Positions 16,804 to 25,727 of a stretch of 64,000 nucleotides of DNA are shown here, piece after piece. Below the pieces are notes generated by a model, which was not told the DNA's origin, did not search any database, and worked only from the letters and a program-made list of their open reading frames with translations. Source of the DNA: UBA4421 sp002470275 (GTDB lineage Bacteria; Pseudomonadota; Gammaproteobacteria; Pseudomonadales; Azotimanducaceae). Location of the stretch: positions 26,510-90,509 of the forward strand of contig CAJXDR010000004.1 in assembly GCA_913052345.1 (NCBI GenBank). The letters run 5' to 3'. The position numbers and the translations under genes are program-made. Numbering within the stretch: position 1 is the stretch's first letter; each line of letters begins with the position of its first letter.

Positions 16804-18024
16804 ATGACTCTGGAGAAAGCACTGGCTGCTCTCTCCACGCTTATTCAGCCCCTGGCGGCCACCCATGAGGTCCCGCTGTCCGAAGCACGGGGACGCGTCC
16901 TGGCTGAAGATGTGGTCACCGCCCTGCCGCTGCCCCCCTTTCCCGCCTCAGCCATGGATGGATATGCAGTCAAGTCTGAGGATTGGACCCAGGGGCGGAC
17001 ATTTAACCTCATCGGTCAGGCGCTTGCTGGCCACCCCTTTACCGGGACCCTGGCAGCCGGTGACTGCGTTCGCATTTTTACTGGGGCCCAGGTCCCGGTC
17101 GGTGCCGATCGTGTGGTCCTCCAAGAATGGGTCAAGGCCCTCGACGAACGCACCATTACCTTTGATGCAGTCTCGGCGGGTGAATCCTACATTCGTCCTG
17201 TAGGGAATGATGTCGCCCAAGGCGAGATCATCGCAGTAGCTGGGACACGCCTCGGCCCGATCACCATCGGCAGCCTTGCGGCGTCCGGCATCGCGCAGGT
17301 CACCGTTCGCCAACGCCCTGTGATTGGCGTGTTCTCCAGCGGTGATGAACTCATCGATATCAGCGTGCCTCCCTCAGCGCTTCAGCCCGGGCAAATCTAT
17401 GACTCGAATCGACGCACGGTGATGGAACTCCTGAGGAATCTTCCGCTGGAGATACTCGATCTCGGTTGTTTGAACGATGACCCGGAAACGATCAGAACAG
17501 CGCTTCAACAAGCCGCTAGCCGATGCGATCTCCTGATCACCAGCGGTGGGGTTTCTGTGGGCGAAGCGGACTTTATCACCCAGACCATTTCGGACCTCGG
17601 GGAACTGGTTTTCTGGAAGCTGAATATCAAGCCCGGCAAACCTTTAGCCTTGGGGCGTATTGAGGACTGCTGGATTCTCGGCCTTCCGGGCAATCCCGTT
17701 TCCACCATCGTCACGGCCCTACTCGTGGGTATTCCGCTCGCGGCCCATCTCGCCGGTTTCTCTCCAGAGCCTCCCCTCCGCATCAGCGCCCAACTCGATG
17801 CGCCCCTGGGGCACCAACCCGGTCGAGCAGAATACCAGCGGGGACGCTACTGGCTTACGAAGGGTGAGCCTAAGGTAAGGCATACGGGCGAACAGGGCAG
17901 CAACCGACTTAGTACCTTTCGTCACGCGAACTGCCTGATCGAAATCCCCGCTGAGAGCGGCGATATCCCATCCGGAGCGCGGGTCACGATCTTACCCTTT
18001 GTGGGCCTGATGGCCGAGGCCTGA
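16804..18024 (+). CDS. moeA: Molybdopterin molybdenumtransferase
   Basis: MoeA inserts molybdenum into adenylated molybdopterin, completing the molybdenum cofactor. The 407-residue protein has the family segments PLPPFPASAMDGYAV, GQIYDSNRRTV, the MoCF_BD nucleotide-binding motif LLITSGGVSVGEADF and WILGLPGNPVST. The ATG at 16804 has AGGA 10 nt upstream; an in-frame TTG at 16783 would add seven residues. It is divergent from tsaB and convergent with adk, with 5 bp between the stops. No other molybdenum-cofactor gene is nearby. Confidence 0.95.
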   Translation: MTLEKALAALSTLIQPLAATHEVPLSEARGRVLAEDVVTALPLPPFPASAMDGYAVKSEDWTQGRTFNLIGQALAGHPFTGTLAAGDCVRIFTGAQVPVGADRVVLQEWVKALDERTITFDAVSAGESYIRPVGNDVAQGEIIAVAGTRLGPITIGSLAASGIAQVTVRQRPVIGVFSSGDELIDISVPPSALQPGQIYDSNRRTVMELLRNLPLEILDLGCLNDDPETIRTALQQAASRCDLLITSGGVSVGEADFITQTISDLGELVFWKLNIKPGKPLALGRIEDCWILGLPGNPVSTIVTALLVGIPLAAHLAGFSPEPPLRISAQLDAPLGHQPGRAEYQRGRYWLTKGEPKVRHTGEQGSNRLSTFRHANCLIEIPAESGDIPSGARVTILPFVGLMAEA

Positions 18025-18029
18025 GGGAC

Positions 18030-18683
18030 CTAAGCTTGGGACGACAGCTGGTCTAAGCTTTGTGCAATGGCAGCCTTGATAGCCTGAACCTCGCCACGAC
18101 CGTCGATCTCAATATATTCCAGACCAGCCTGGTCGCGATAAAAGTCCACCAGCGGCTGTGTCTGGGCGTAATAAACTGCGAGCCGGTCACGCACCGTCGC
18201 CTCGGTATCATCTTCTCGCTGGACCAGGGCATCCCCGGTTTCATCGTCCAGGTCTGGCTGCTTGGGTGGGCTATAGACAACGTGGTAGACGCGGCCAGAT
18301 GCGGGATGCACTCGGCGCCCGGTAATACGTCGAACGAGTTCCTCATCATCTGCTTGAATTTCGATCACCGCATCGATGGGCACCCCAGCATGCTCCATGG
18401 CTGCCGCCTGAGGAATCGTTCTCGGAAAGCCATCAAACAGGAAACCCCGACTGCAGTCCGATTCGGCGATGCGTGCCTTGACCAGGTCGATGATGATTTC
18501 ATCCGACACCAGGGAGCCCGAATCCATCACCGCCTTGACCCGTTCACCAAGTTCGCTGCCAGAGCTGACGGCAGCTCTCAACATATCTCCCGTAGATATC
18601 TGAGGGATTCCGAGGCTTTCTTTAATAAACTGTGCCTGGGTCCCCTTCCCTGCACCGGGGGGCCCTAAGAGAATTATTTTCAT
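18030..18683 (-). CDS. adk: Adenylate kinase
   Basis: It interconverts ATP and AMP with two ADP and balances adenine nucleotides. The 217-residue protein begins with the P-loop MKIILLGPPGAGKGTQAQFI. The AMP-binding segment ISTGDMLRAAV, FLFDGFPRT and the LID region beginning GRRVHPASGRVYHVVY follow. The LID lacks the zinc-binding cysteines of Gram-positive enzymes, as is typical in gammaproteobacteria. It lies 99 bp downstream of relA on the same strand. That gap contains a GCAATATTGC palindrome near 18755 of unknown meaning. Confidence 0.98.
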   Translation of the reverse strand: MKIILLGPPGAGKGTQAQFIKESLGIPQISTGDMLRAAVSSGSELGERVKAVMDSGSLVSDEIIIDLVKARIAESDCSRGFLFDGFPRTIPQAAAMEHAGVPIDAVIEIQADDEELVRRITGRRVHPASGRVYHVVYSPPKQPDLDDETGDALVQREDDTEATVRDRLAVYYAQTQPLVDFYRDQAGLEYIEIDGRGEVQAIKAAIAQSLDQLSSQA

Positions 18684-18782
18684 TTATTGTGCTCCAGGTG
18701 GATGGCGGCAAAGCCAGGCGACATCTTAGCGTAATTTGCAGAATTTCGGTCTTGCAATATTGCAGCGCCTCGGCCTTCCCCT

Positions 18783-20792
18783 TCAGCTTAGATGACAGCG
18801 TCGGACCTCGATAACGCCTCGCAGGTAGGCAAGGTGACTCAACAGTCGCAAACAGGTTTGCCAATTTGGGATGAGGACTTCAAGTCGAATGACTGCTTGA
18901 TCAGAATCCCCCACTTCTCCCGTCGCGCGCTGGATGGGCAGATCCAATCGACCCAGCTGATCCGTAATATCTCGAAGCAAATCTTGGCGATTGTCGGCGT
19001 TCAGCTGAAATCCTACAGACCTGGGAAAGACATCCTCTCCCTCAAGCCCCGGAGCCGGCTGCAGCTGGACGCCCTCTATTGAATCCTGTTCGGTGAGCAC
19101 CTTGGCCACCAGGTCGATATAGCTCACAACGCCAACGGCCACAGCCTGGTACATGGCCGCCACATCTGAGTGTCCCAGCGCCTCAGCCAGCCGGGTCAGT
19201 TGGGCTTCGTCCGGTAACCGAAAGCCTGCTCCGGCGAAGACGTTGCGCAGAATAAGCCGTCCTCGAGCCAACCGCTTAGCCTCGGGCTGGGCTCTAAAAT
19301 AGGAGGCGATTTTTGCTCTGGCGCGATGGGTGTGCACGTATTTCAAGCTGGGCTCTAACCAAGCACGATGCGGCCTTGCCGGGGCAATGGATTGGATTTC
19401 AACCGTCTGGCCCGTCTGCAGCACCGCATCTACGGGCACCTTACGGCCATTCACCAAGCCCCCGGTGCAGCTGTGGCCAAGCTCTGTATGAATGCGGTAG
19501 GCGAAATCCAGGACCGTGGCCCCCGCCGCAAGTTCCACCACGTGGCCCCGAGGCGTGGTGATATAGACTCGCTCGTCGCTCACACCCTGAGCGAGCAGCG
19601 CTCGCAGGTCCTCCATGCCCCCCAACTCTTCGTGCCATTCCATGACCTGGCGCAGCCAGTCCATTTTCTGCGCAAAATAAGGGTCCTCGGTTTGCGCACC
19701 GGACCCCGTCGCTCCACCAACTTTATAAGCCCAATGTGCACAGACGCCCAGCTCTGCCTGCTCGTGCATTTGCCGGGTCCGTATTTGCACCTCTAGCGTC
19801 CGCCCGTCCTCGATAGAGATAGCGGTGTGAATGCTCTGGTAGCCGTTCTCCTTGGGCATGGCGATGTAGTCGTCAAACTCGCTGGGAATGTGGGGCCAAT
19901 TACTGTGAATTACGCCTAAGGCGGCATAGCAGTCTGCTAGGCTCTCCACCACGATGCGCACCGCGCGAACATCATGGACCTGATCCAGGGAAATGCCCTT
20001 CCTCTGCATTTTGCGCCAAATGCCGAAGATGTTTTTCGCTCTGCCCTTCACCTCAGCCTGAATGCCGACGCCAGCCAACAGTTCTTGAATACGCTGCGCC
20101 CGCTCCGATATCTGGCGTTCTCGTTCTTGCCGCTTGTCGTTGAGTTCCTTGGCAATTCCCAGATAGATATCCTCGCGAAGGTACCGTAAAGAGAGGTCCT
20201 CCAACTCCCACTTGAGCTGCCACATGCCCATACGATTCGCCAATGGGGCAAAGATAACCCCGGCTTCATGGGCGATACGCCGCCTTCGATTTTCGTCATA
20301 GCGCTTGGCGTATCGTAGTGCCAAAAGTCGTTCGGCCAGCTTTAGCACCGCTACCCGAAAATCCTTAATCATGGACGCAAGCATGCGCCGGATATTTTCG
20401 ACCTGATCCTCTTGATGACTTTCCAGCAGCGCCGTGTCGTCCACGCCCAAGAGGCTCGAGGTCGCCATGGCTAGGACATCCGATGCCAGGCCGAGAGGTT
20501 CCGCCCCAACAACGCCAGCCACTTGAGCGCTTTCGATGACGCCTCGGCGCAGTCCTGGATAGATTAGCGCAGCCTTGACCGACGCGACGTCAAGCCGAAG
20601 CTCAGCAACGAGTTCCGCTAGTTCAAGACACTGATGGACCGGTACGTTGGGGCGTTCGGATAGCCAAACTACCGTTTTTTCAACTTGGTCGCTTTCTAGG
20701 TGCTCATATTCTGCAGCGAAGCGCGCAAGCCAGGCCTGAAGATCTATTTCCCCGTCTTCGAGCCTGGGTAATTTGGCGGTTACGCTGACCAT
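18783..20792 (-). CDS. relA: GTP pyrophosphokinase (stringent response synthetase)
   Basis: RelA makes (p)ppGpp on starved ribosomes. The 669-residue protein has a degenerate N-terminal HD domain: at the usual HD motif it reads AALIYPGLRRG, so it should lack hydrolase activity, as in RelA rather than SpoT. The synthetase domain contains GRAKNIFGIWRKMQRK and AMPKENGYQSIHTAI. A TGS domain (VLDFAYRIHTELGHSCTGG) and a C-terminal ACT/RRM-like domain (LRDITDQLGRLDLPI) follow. It is about 75 residues shorter than E. coli RelA. It lies downstream of rlmD, as in enterics, with a 236-bp gap (20793-21028) in which I see no gene. Confidence 0.96.
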   Translation of the reverse strand: MVSVTAKLPRLEDGEIDLQAWLARFAAEYEHLESDQVEKTVVWLSERPNVPVHQCLELAELVAELRLDVASVKAALIYPGLRRGVIESAQVAGVVGAEPLGLASDVLAMATSSLLGVDDTALLESHQEDQVENIRRMLASMIKDFRVAVLKLAERLLALRYAKRYDENRRRRIAHEAGVIFAPLANRMGMWQLKWELEDLSLRYLREDIYLGIAKELNDKRQERERQISERAQRIQELLAGVGIQAEVKGRAKNIFGIWRKMQRKGISLDQVHDVRAVRIVVESLADCYAALGVIHSNWPHIPSEFDDYIAMPKENGYQSIHTAISIEDGRTLEVQIRTRQMHEQAELGVCAHWAYKVGGATGSGAQTEDPYFAQKMDWLRQVMEWHEELGGMEDLRALLAQGVSDERVYITTPRGHVVELAAGATVLDFAYRIHTELGHSCTGGLVNGRKVPVDAVLQTGQTVEIQSIAPARPHRAWLEPSLKYVHTHRARAKIASYFRAQPEAKRLARGRLILRNVFAGAGFRLPDEAQLTRLAEALGHSDVAAMYQAVAVGVVSYIDLVAKVLTEQDSIEGVQLQPAPGLEGEDVFPRSVGFQLNADNRQDLLRDITDQLGRLDLPIQRATGEVGDSDQAVIRLEVLIPNWQTCLRLLSHLAYLRGVIEVRRCHLS

Positions 20793-21028
20793 GATGTGTT
20801 TTGGGCTTCAGGAGTGGCGTCCCAATACGACCTGTCTTCGTTAAGGGGAGCGAAGGATATCAGCCCCTCGGCATTTGCTGAACTAAAATCGACGGGCTCA
20901 TGCTGGGAGGAGAGCGCCTTATCCCCTGCCGATGTCTAGTCGGATCAGGCGTGTCCTCTGACCCAGCAATTCGATTCGGTAGGTTTGATTCCTCACTAAA
21001 TTAAACAGACAGCCTCATACAAAGGATG

Positions 21029-22369
21029 CTAGCGAACAAAGAAACCCAACGTTTCAATATGCGACGTATTGGGGAACATGTCGTACACCCCGACCTCATG
21101 CAGTCGATAACCGCATGCCGCAAGTGTCCGAGCATCCGCGGCGAAGGTCTCGGGGTTACAGGAAACGTAGGCCACGCGCTCCACCGAGGGAATTTTGGCC
21201 CAGTCCGCCAACCTTTCTCCGGCACCGCTGCGCGGAGGATCTAACAACAAGGCCGATGGCGCCGCACCGAATGCTGCTTGAGCCGTGCGCTCCAAGGCCT
21301 CACCGCCCTCCATCGGCGTATAGAGATTTTGCGCCTTAAAGTGACAGCGATGCGCCAATCCATTTCGTCCTGCATTGTCCTCTGCGGACGCGATGGCCCT
21401 TTCTGAAGCCTCGATACCCACCACTCTGGCCCCACTGCGGGCCAGGGGGAGGGAAAAGTTACCAATGCCGCAAAACAGATCGGCGATCACCTCGCCTCGA
21501 CGAGGCATCAAATAAGCCAGAGCCGTTCGGATCAGCTCCCGATTCATCAGCGCGTTCACCTGGGTGAATTGATCCGGCTGAAATAGCAGGCTGAGTCCGT
21601 ATTCCGGTAGCTGATAGGCCAGAGGCTTTATGGCGGGCACACCCTGTCCCATGTCTAAGGCCTGGAGGGTGTCATAACCTCCACTCTGCAAAATAACCTG
21701 AACGTCCTGCTCTCGGGCGAAGCGCGTCAGCAAGCCTAGGTCCTCGGGGTTCAACGGTTCGAGATGTCTCAACATCAATGCCCGGGCATCATCTCCCTGG
21801 GCAAGCTCTACCTGAGGGATGCTGGCCGGCGCACTCAGGGCACCGATGAGAGATTTAAGGGGCTGAATCAACGCGCTGAGTTCAGGGGTCAGGGTTTGGC
21901 AGCTTTGCAGCTTGGCGACACGATTGCTAAAGGATTCTCTAAAGCCCACAAGAACCTGCCCTCCAACAACCCGCACCCCGAGACGGGCCTTGGTACGGTA
22001 GCCCAGGCGCACTAGGCTCGAGGGACGCCGCCAGCAGTGGGCCTCCACACCCTGTGCCTTGAGGCTCGCAGCCAGGGCTCCCTGCTTATGGGCCAGCTGA
22101 TAATCACCGCTTGCGTGTTGGAGTACGCAGCCCCCGCAGCGAGGGAAGTATTGACAGGCTGAAGGGATTCGCTCTGGATGTGCCGTCCCCAGAAGCTGGC
22201 CGTCCGCATAACGTGCCCCACCACGACGTTTTACAATACGCGCAGATACGACCTCCCCAGGGAGCGCATTACGCACCCAAATTGGACGTTCTTGATGATC
22301 ACCGCCGCCGAGTCCATCCACCGCCAGGGTTTCAATCGCGACCTCTACCTCTACCGGATTCTTAGCCAT
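21029..22369 (-). CDS. rlmD: 23S rRNA (uracil1939-C5)-methyltransferase
   Basis: RlmD (RumA) makes m5U1939 in 23S rRNA using S-adenosylmethionine and an iron-sulfur cluster. The 446-residue protein has an N-terminal TRAM domain, then the cluster cysteines in CQYFPRCGGC with a fourth downstream in the substituted segment. The SAM domain has DLFCGIGNFSLPLA, and the catalytic Cys lies in VAYVSCNPETFA near the C-terminus. Its ATG overlaps the recO stop by 8 bp, so translation is coupled. relA follows. Confidence 0.95.
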   Translation of the reverse strand: MAKNPVEVEVAIETLAVDGLGGGDHQERPIWVRNALPGEVVSARIVKRRGGARYADGQLLGTAHPERIPSACQYFPRCGGCVLQHASGDYQLAHKQGALAASLKAQGVEAHCWRRPSSLVRLGYRTKARLGVRVVGGQVLVGFRESFSNRVAKLQSCQTLTPELSALIQPLKSLIGALSAPASIPQVELAQGDDARALMLRHLEPLNPEDLGLLTRFAREQDVQVILQSGGYDTLQALDMGQGVPAIKPLAYQLPEYGLSLLFQPDQFTQVNALMNRELIRTALAYLMPRRGEVIADLFCGIGNFSLPLARSGARVVGIEASERAIASAEDNAGRNGLAHRCHFKAQNLYTPMEGGEALERTAQAAFGAAPSALLLDPPRSGAGERLADWAKIPSVERVAYVSCNPETFAADARTLAACGYRLHEVGVYDMFPNTSHIETLGFFVR

Positions 22370-23120
22370 TATTTTTCGGTCCCGATAAGAACATTGCCCG
22401 AGACATCAGGGGACGGTCCCCCAACAAGGGTTTGAACGCGCGCCTTAATAATCGCTTGGCGCTTCGCCTCACGTTAGGGTCGCTAAAATTTCTGCGGCCT
22501 ATCTGAATCAGGTCAGCGCCTTTGAACGTTGGGACCCTGACTTCACGTTCGAAGGCGTCCTCGTCTGCAGCGCCTCTCAGTTTGCCCAGGGCATAGAATC
22601 CGTCTTCAGTCGTGTAGCCATATAGGTGATCGGGCTCAATGTGATCCGCGCCCCCGCGGTCTGGGTCCACCGAATGGTTAAAGGGAATCGCCAACCCCAA
22701 CTGCTGCAGCACATCCAGCTCGAAATTTCGCAGGCACGGCTCTATTTCTCCACACTCTTCCAGGATTTCTAACGCGCTCAGAGTCTGGCGAAAAATTCCG
22801 GCATCAGCCTCTCGCTCTCGCAATACCCTAGTCAGTAGCTCCAATATATAAAAACCGGCGTACAGGCCCTCTCCACTTAATTCGATGAAGTGCAGCAGCT
22901 CAAACTGGTTAACCGTCAGCAGGTCGCCGCGACCGCTCAGGGTTACGGTGCCCAGATAAAAGGGCTGAACCGCATTACGCTGCTGTTTGGCGCTTCGAAT
23001 ACCCCGCATCACACCCGCCAAGCGTCCCTGACCTGGCGTTAAGAATTGCACAATGGCGCTGGTCTCCCGATAGGGTCTAACGTGGAGTACCAGGGCAGGC
23101 TCATGCAGCCGTGACTTCAT
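22362..23120 (-). CDS. recO: DNA repair protein RecO
   Basis: RecO anneals SSB-coated single strands and with RecR loads RecA at gaps. The 252-residue protein has an N-terminal OB fold (ALVLHVRPYRETSAIVQFLT, then GRLAGVMRGIRSA), as in RecO. A helical C-terminal part with CLRNFELDVLQQLG follows. It lies 44 bp downstream of era, the standard order. The usual followers pdxJ and acpS are replaced here by rlmD and relA. Confidence 0.94.
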   Translation of the reverse strand: MKSRLHEPALVLHVRPYRETSAIVQFLTPGQGRLAGVMRGIRSAKQQRNAVQPFYLGTVTLSGRGDLLTVNQFELLHFIELSGEGLYAGFYILELLTRVLREREADAGIFRQTLSALEILEECGEIEPCLRNFELDVLQQLGLAIPFNHSVDPDRGGADHIEPDHLYGYTTEDGFYALGKLRGAADEDAFEREVRVPTFKGADLIQIGRRNFSDPNVRRSAKRLLRRAFKPLLGDRPLMSRAMFLSGPKNNG

Positions 23121-23164
23121 CGTATTAACCTGCTCCGAGCCACCGGAGCATAGCGGGGTCCGTA

Positions 23165-24058
23165 TTAGTCATATCCCAGGAAACGCATTTGACCAACGTT
23201 GTTGGTCCACCCCTTCTTAACGCGTACCCAAAGATGCAGCATCACCTTGGCGTCGATCAGGATTTCTATGGCCTTCCGAGACTCCTCGCCAATGAGTTTA
23301 AGGCGCTTGCCGGCCTTGCCGATCACGATGCGTTTTTGACCGTCACGCTCCACGTATATGTCTGCGTGGATACGCACAATATTTGGTTCACGAGCGAAAC
23401 GCTCAATCAGTACCGTTGCGCTATGCGGAATTTCATCCCCCAGCTGACGCATGAGTTTTTCCCGCACGATTTCAGCAACTAAAAACCGCTCCGATTGGTC
23501 TGTCACTTCGTCTGCACCAAAGAAATGCGGAGCCGTGGGCAGCCTTTTAAAGACGTTCTCTCGAAAGCTGTCGATCCCATCCGATCTCAGGGCGCTCACC
23601 GGCACAATTTCTTCGAACAGGTTGCGCTCCCTGAGCGCATCGATTTGAGGCAGCAACAGGGTTTTGTCTTTTAATAAATCAACCTTGGAGAGCACCGCGA
23701 ATTTCGGCACATCATGGCTAGCCACAAGGTCAAGAACATGCCCATCCGCCTCTCCCTGATTGCCGCCTTCGATGATGACGACCACCAGGTCAACGTCCGC
23801 TATGGCGGAGGTGGCATGATTGACCATGTATCGGTTTAGTTCGCGTTCGGTTTGTTGGTGGATGCCGGGTGTATCCACATAGATGGCCTGACTGCCGTCC
23901 TGGGTATCAACGCCGATGAGATTTCTGCGCGTTGTCTGTGGCTTCCTGGAGGTGATGCTAATCTTCTGACCCAGCACATAGTTGAGTAGCGTGGACTTCC
24001 CTACATTAGGCCGTCCAACCAAGGCCACATAGCCGCACTGGGTAGGTTCAGACAACAT
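23165..24058 (-). CDS. era: GTPase Era
   Basis: Era is an essential GTPase that helps 30S maturation by binding the 16S rRNA 3' end. The 297-residue protein has G1 GRPNVGKSTLLN, the switch segment QTTRRNLIGV, G3 DTPGIH, G4 SKVDLL and the C-terminal KH domain with VIGKAGKRLKLIGEESRKAI. Length matches E. coli (301). The ATG overlaps the end of rnc by 11 bp, so expression is tied to rnc, the universal arrangement in this class. Confidence 0.97.
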   Translation of the reverse strand: MLSEPTQCGYVALVGRPNVGKSTLLNYVLGQKISITSRKPQTTRRNLIGVDTQDGSQAIYVDTPGIHQQTERELNRYMVNHATSAIADVDLVVVIIEGGNQGEADGHVLDLVASHDVPKFAVLSKVDLLKDKTLLLPQIDALRERNLFEEIVPVSALRSDGIDSFRENVFKRLPTAPHFFGADEVTDQSERFLVAEIVREKLMRQLGDEIPHSATVLIERFAREPNIVRIHADIYVERDGQKRIVIGKAGKRLKLIGEESRKAIEILIDAKVMLHLWVRVKKGWTNNVGQMRFLGYD

Positions 24059-24887
24059 GACGCCCTCCGGACTTTAGCCCCTTGCCAGCACCCTCGGCGT
24101 CGTCGCGCCTGGTTTCCTTTGCCCTTTTTTTGTCCTGGGATTTTGCCTCACCCTTTTTTGCCTTTTTTTTCTTAGCCGCTGGCGCATCAAATAAACGTTG
24201 CGCAACGGCTAACAGTAGGACCTCGTTCGCGGACGCCTTCTCCGCCGCTCGACGCGACGATGCAATGGCCGTTGCCCTTAACGCCAAAGCCGGCACACAG
24301 CAGCTCACGGTATACTGTCGTTGATGGTCGGCACCAGACACCGCCTCGACCTCATAGCAGGGCAGTTCCAAACCACGCGCCTGAAGCAGCTCCTGGAGGC
24401 GGGTTTTTGGGTCCTTGAGGTTCTCGATATCCAGATTAACAGTCAACGGTTTAAAAAAGCGTTCAACGAGCGCTGCACAGGCGTCAATGCCGCTGTCTTC
24501 GTGAACGGCACCGATAACCGCTTCCAGGGTATCGGCCAGGATGGACGCTCTCTGGCGGCCGCCAGATTTCAATTCTCCGCTGCCGAGCAAAAGAAAGTCA
24601 GCCATCTTTCGAGACGTCGCAATCTCTGCCAGCATCTTGCCGCGCACCAACTGCGCCCGCATAAGCGATAACGCGTCCTCCTGGGCATCTGGATAGAGTC
24701 GGTAAAGCATGCTCGCGACTAGGTAACCCAGGACCGCATCACCAATGAACTCCAGCCGCTCATTGTTCTTCTTTGAGTAGCTCTTATGAGTAAAGGCCTG
24801 GTACAGGAGCTGGGTGTCGGAAAATTCATAGCCCAAAATTTTCTGCAGCTTCCTGACATCCTCGGCTTTGAATTTTTCCTTGTTCAC
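24048..24887 (-). CDS. rnc: Ribonuclease III with Lys-rich C-terminal tail
   Basis: RNase III cuts double-stranded RNA and processes rRNA precursors. The 279-residue protein has the nuclease signature NERLEFIGDAVLGYLVA and the second acidic site ILADTLEAVIGAVHED. A dsRNA-binding domain ends with SSRRAAEKASANEVLLL. The family is about 225 residues. The extra 46 residues form a Lys/Ala/Arg-rich tail (KKKKAKKGEAKSQDKKRAKE). The start is GTG at 24887 with AAGGGA upstream. It lies 11 bp after lepB and overlaps era. Confidence 0.96.
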   Translation of the reverse strand: MNKEKFKAEDVRKLQKILGYEFSDTQLLYQAFTHKSYSKKNNERLEFIGDAVLGYLVASMLYRLYPDAQEDALSLMRAQLVRGKMLAEIATSRKMADFLLLGSGELKSGGRQRASILADTLEAVIGAVHEDSGIDACAALVERFFKPLTVNLDIENLKDPKTRLQELLQARGLELPCYEVEAVSGADHQRQYTVSCCVPALALRATAIASSRRAAEKASANEVLLLAVAQRLFDAPAAKKKKAKKGEAKSQDKKRAKETRRDDAEGAGKGLKSGGRHVV

Positions 24888-24898
24888 GATCCCTTAGC

Positions 24899-25696
24899 CT
24901 ACTCTGCCGGGACGCTGCCGGAATCGCCCAGCCATCGGTTCTTCTCAAAGGTTGGCAGGTTCCAGCCCGGCTCTTTATGTGCCCAAACGGCCACGGCCTT
25001 ACCGACGACGTTTTCTTCCTGGGCCATGCCCCATGCCCGGGAATCTGTGGAATTATCTCGATTATCCCCCATCATTAGGTACTCGCCCTCGCCAACGACC
25101 CAGCTACGGGCCCGCTCGGATCGTCGACTATGATGTATCTTGTGTTTAACGCCTCCGATCTCCTCCTGATACTCTACCGAAGAAAATGGCAGGCGCGGAT
25201 CCTGAAAGGTGCGAACAAATTCATAGGGCAACTCTCGCCCATTGATCACCAGGCGTTTATCAGCATAGGCCACCCTATCTCCGGGAATGCCGATCACTCG
25301 CTTGATAAAATACCGGTGGTCGTGAGGCGGAACGAAGACCATGATGTCTCCCCGCGCCGGCTCCCCAACACTCAGCAGCTTTTCCTTAAAGACCGGCATG
25401 CGAAGCCCGTAGGCATATTTATTCACTAAGATGAAGTCCCCAACCTCTAGCGTTGGCAGCATGGATTCAGAGGGTATTTGATAGGGTTCTGCAACGAAGC
25501 CACGAATCACGAAGACCAACAGCAGTACGGGAAAAAACGAGCGGGCGTACTCTACAATAGCGGGCTCGTCCGCATCGCCGTCCTTAGGCTGATTCGCTTC
25601 TGCGCGGGCCTTGGCAAAAAACAGGGTGTCGCCTAACCAAATAGCCCCGGTAATCACCACACCCCAGAAGAGATAAAAGGGTAGATCGATATCCAT
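24899..25696 (-). CDS. lepB: Signal peptidase I
   Basis: LepB removes signal peptides from exported proteins at the periplasmic face of the inner membrane. The 265-residue protein has two N-terminal transmembrane helices (LFWGVVITGAIWLGDTLFF and FFPVLLLVFVIRGFV). The catalytic Ser78 lies in IPSESMLPTL and Lys132 in FIKRVIGIPGD. The GDNRDNSTDSR box is near the C-terminus. It lies 31 bp after lepA and 11 bp before rnc, the classic lepA-lepB-rnc-era order. Confidence 0.97.
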   Translation of the reverse strand: MDIDLPFYLFWGVVITGAIWLGDTLFFAKARAEANQPKDGDADEPAIVEYARSFFPVLLLVFVIRGFVAEPYQIPSESMLPTLEVGDFILVNKYAYGLRMPVFKEKLLSVGEPARGDIMVFVPPHDHRYFIKRVIGIPGDRVAYADKRLVINGRELPYEFVRTFQDPRLPFSSVEYQEEIGGVKHKIHHSRRSERARSWVVGEGEYLMMGDNRDNSTDSRAWGMAQEENVVGKAVAVWAHKEPGWNLPTFEKNRWLGDSGSVPAE

Positions 25697-25727
25697 TAAC
25701 GCTCCTCGGGCCTGGTCATCCTCAGCG

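Noticed and set aside
20793..21028. Possible small gene between relA and rlmD
   Set aside because: No frame with a ribosome site and plausible composition on either strand; no clear terminator or promoter beyond weak matches.
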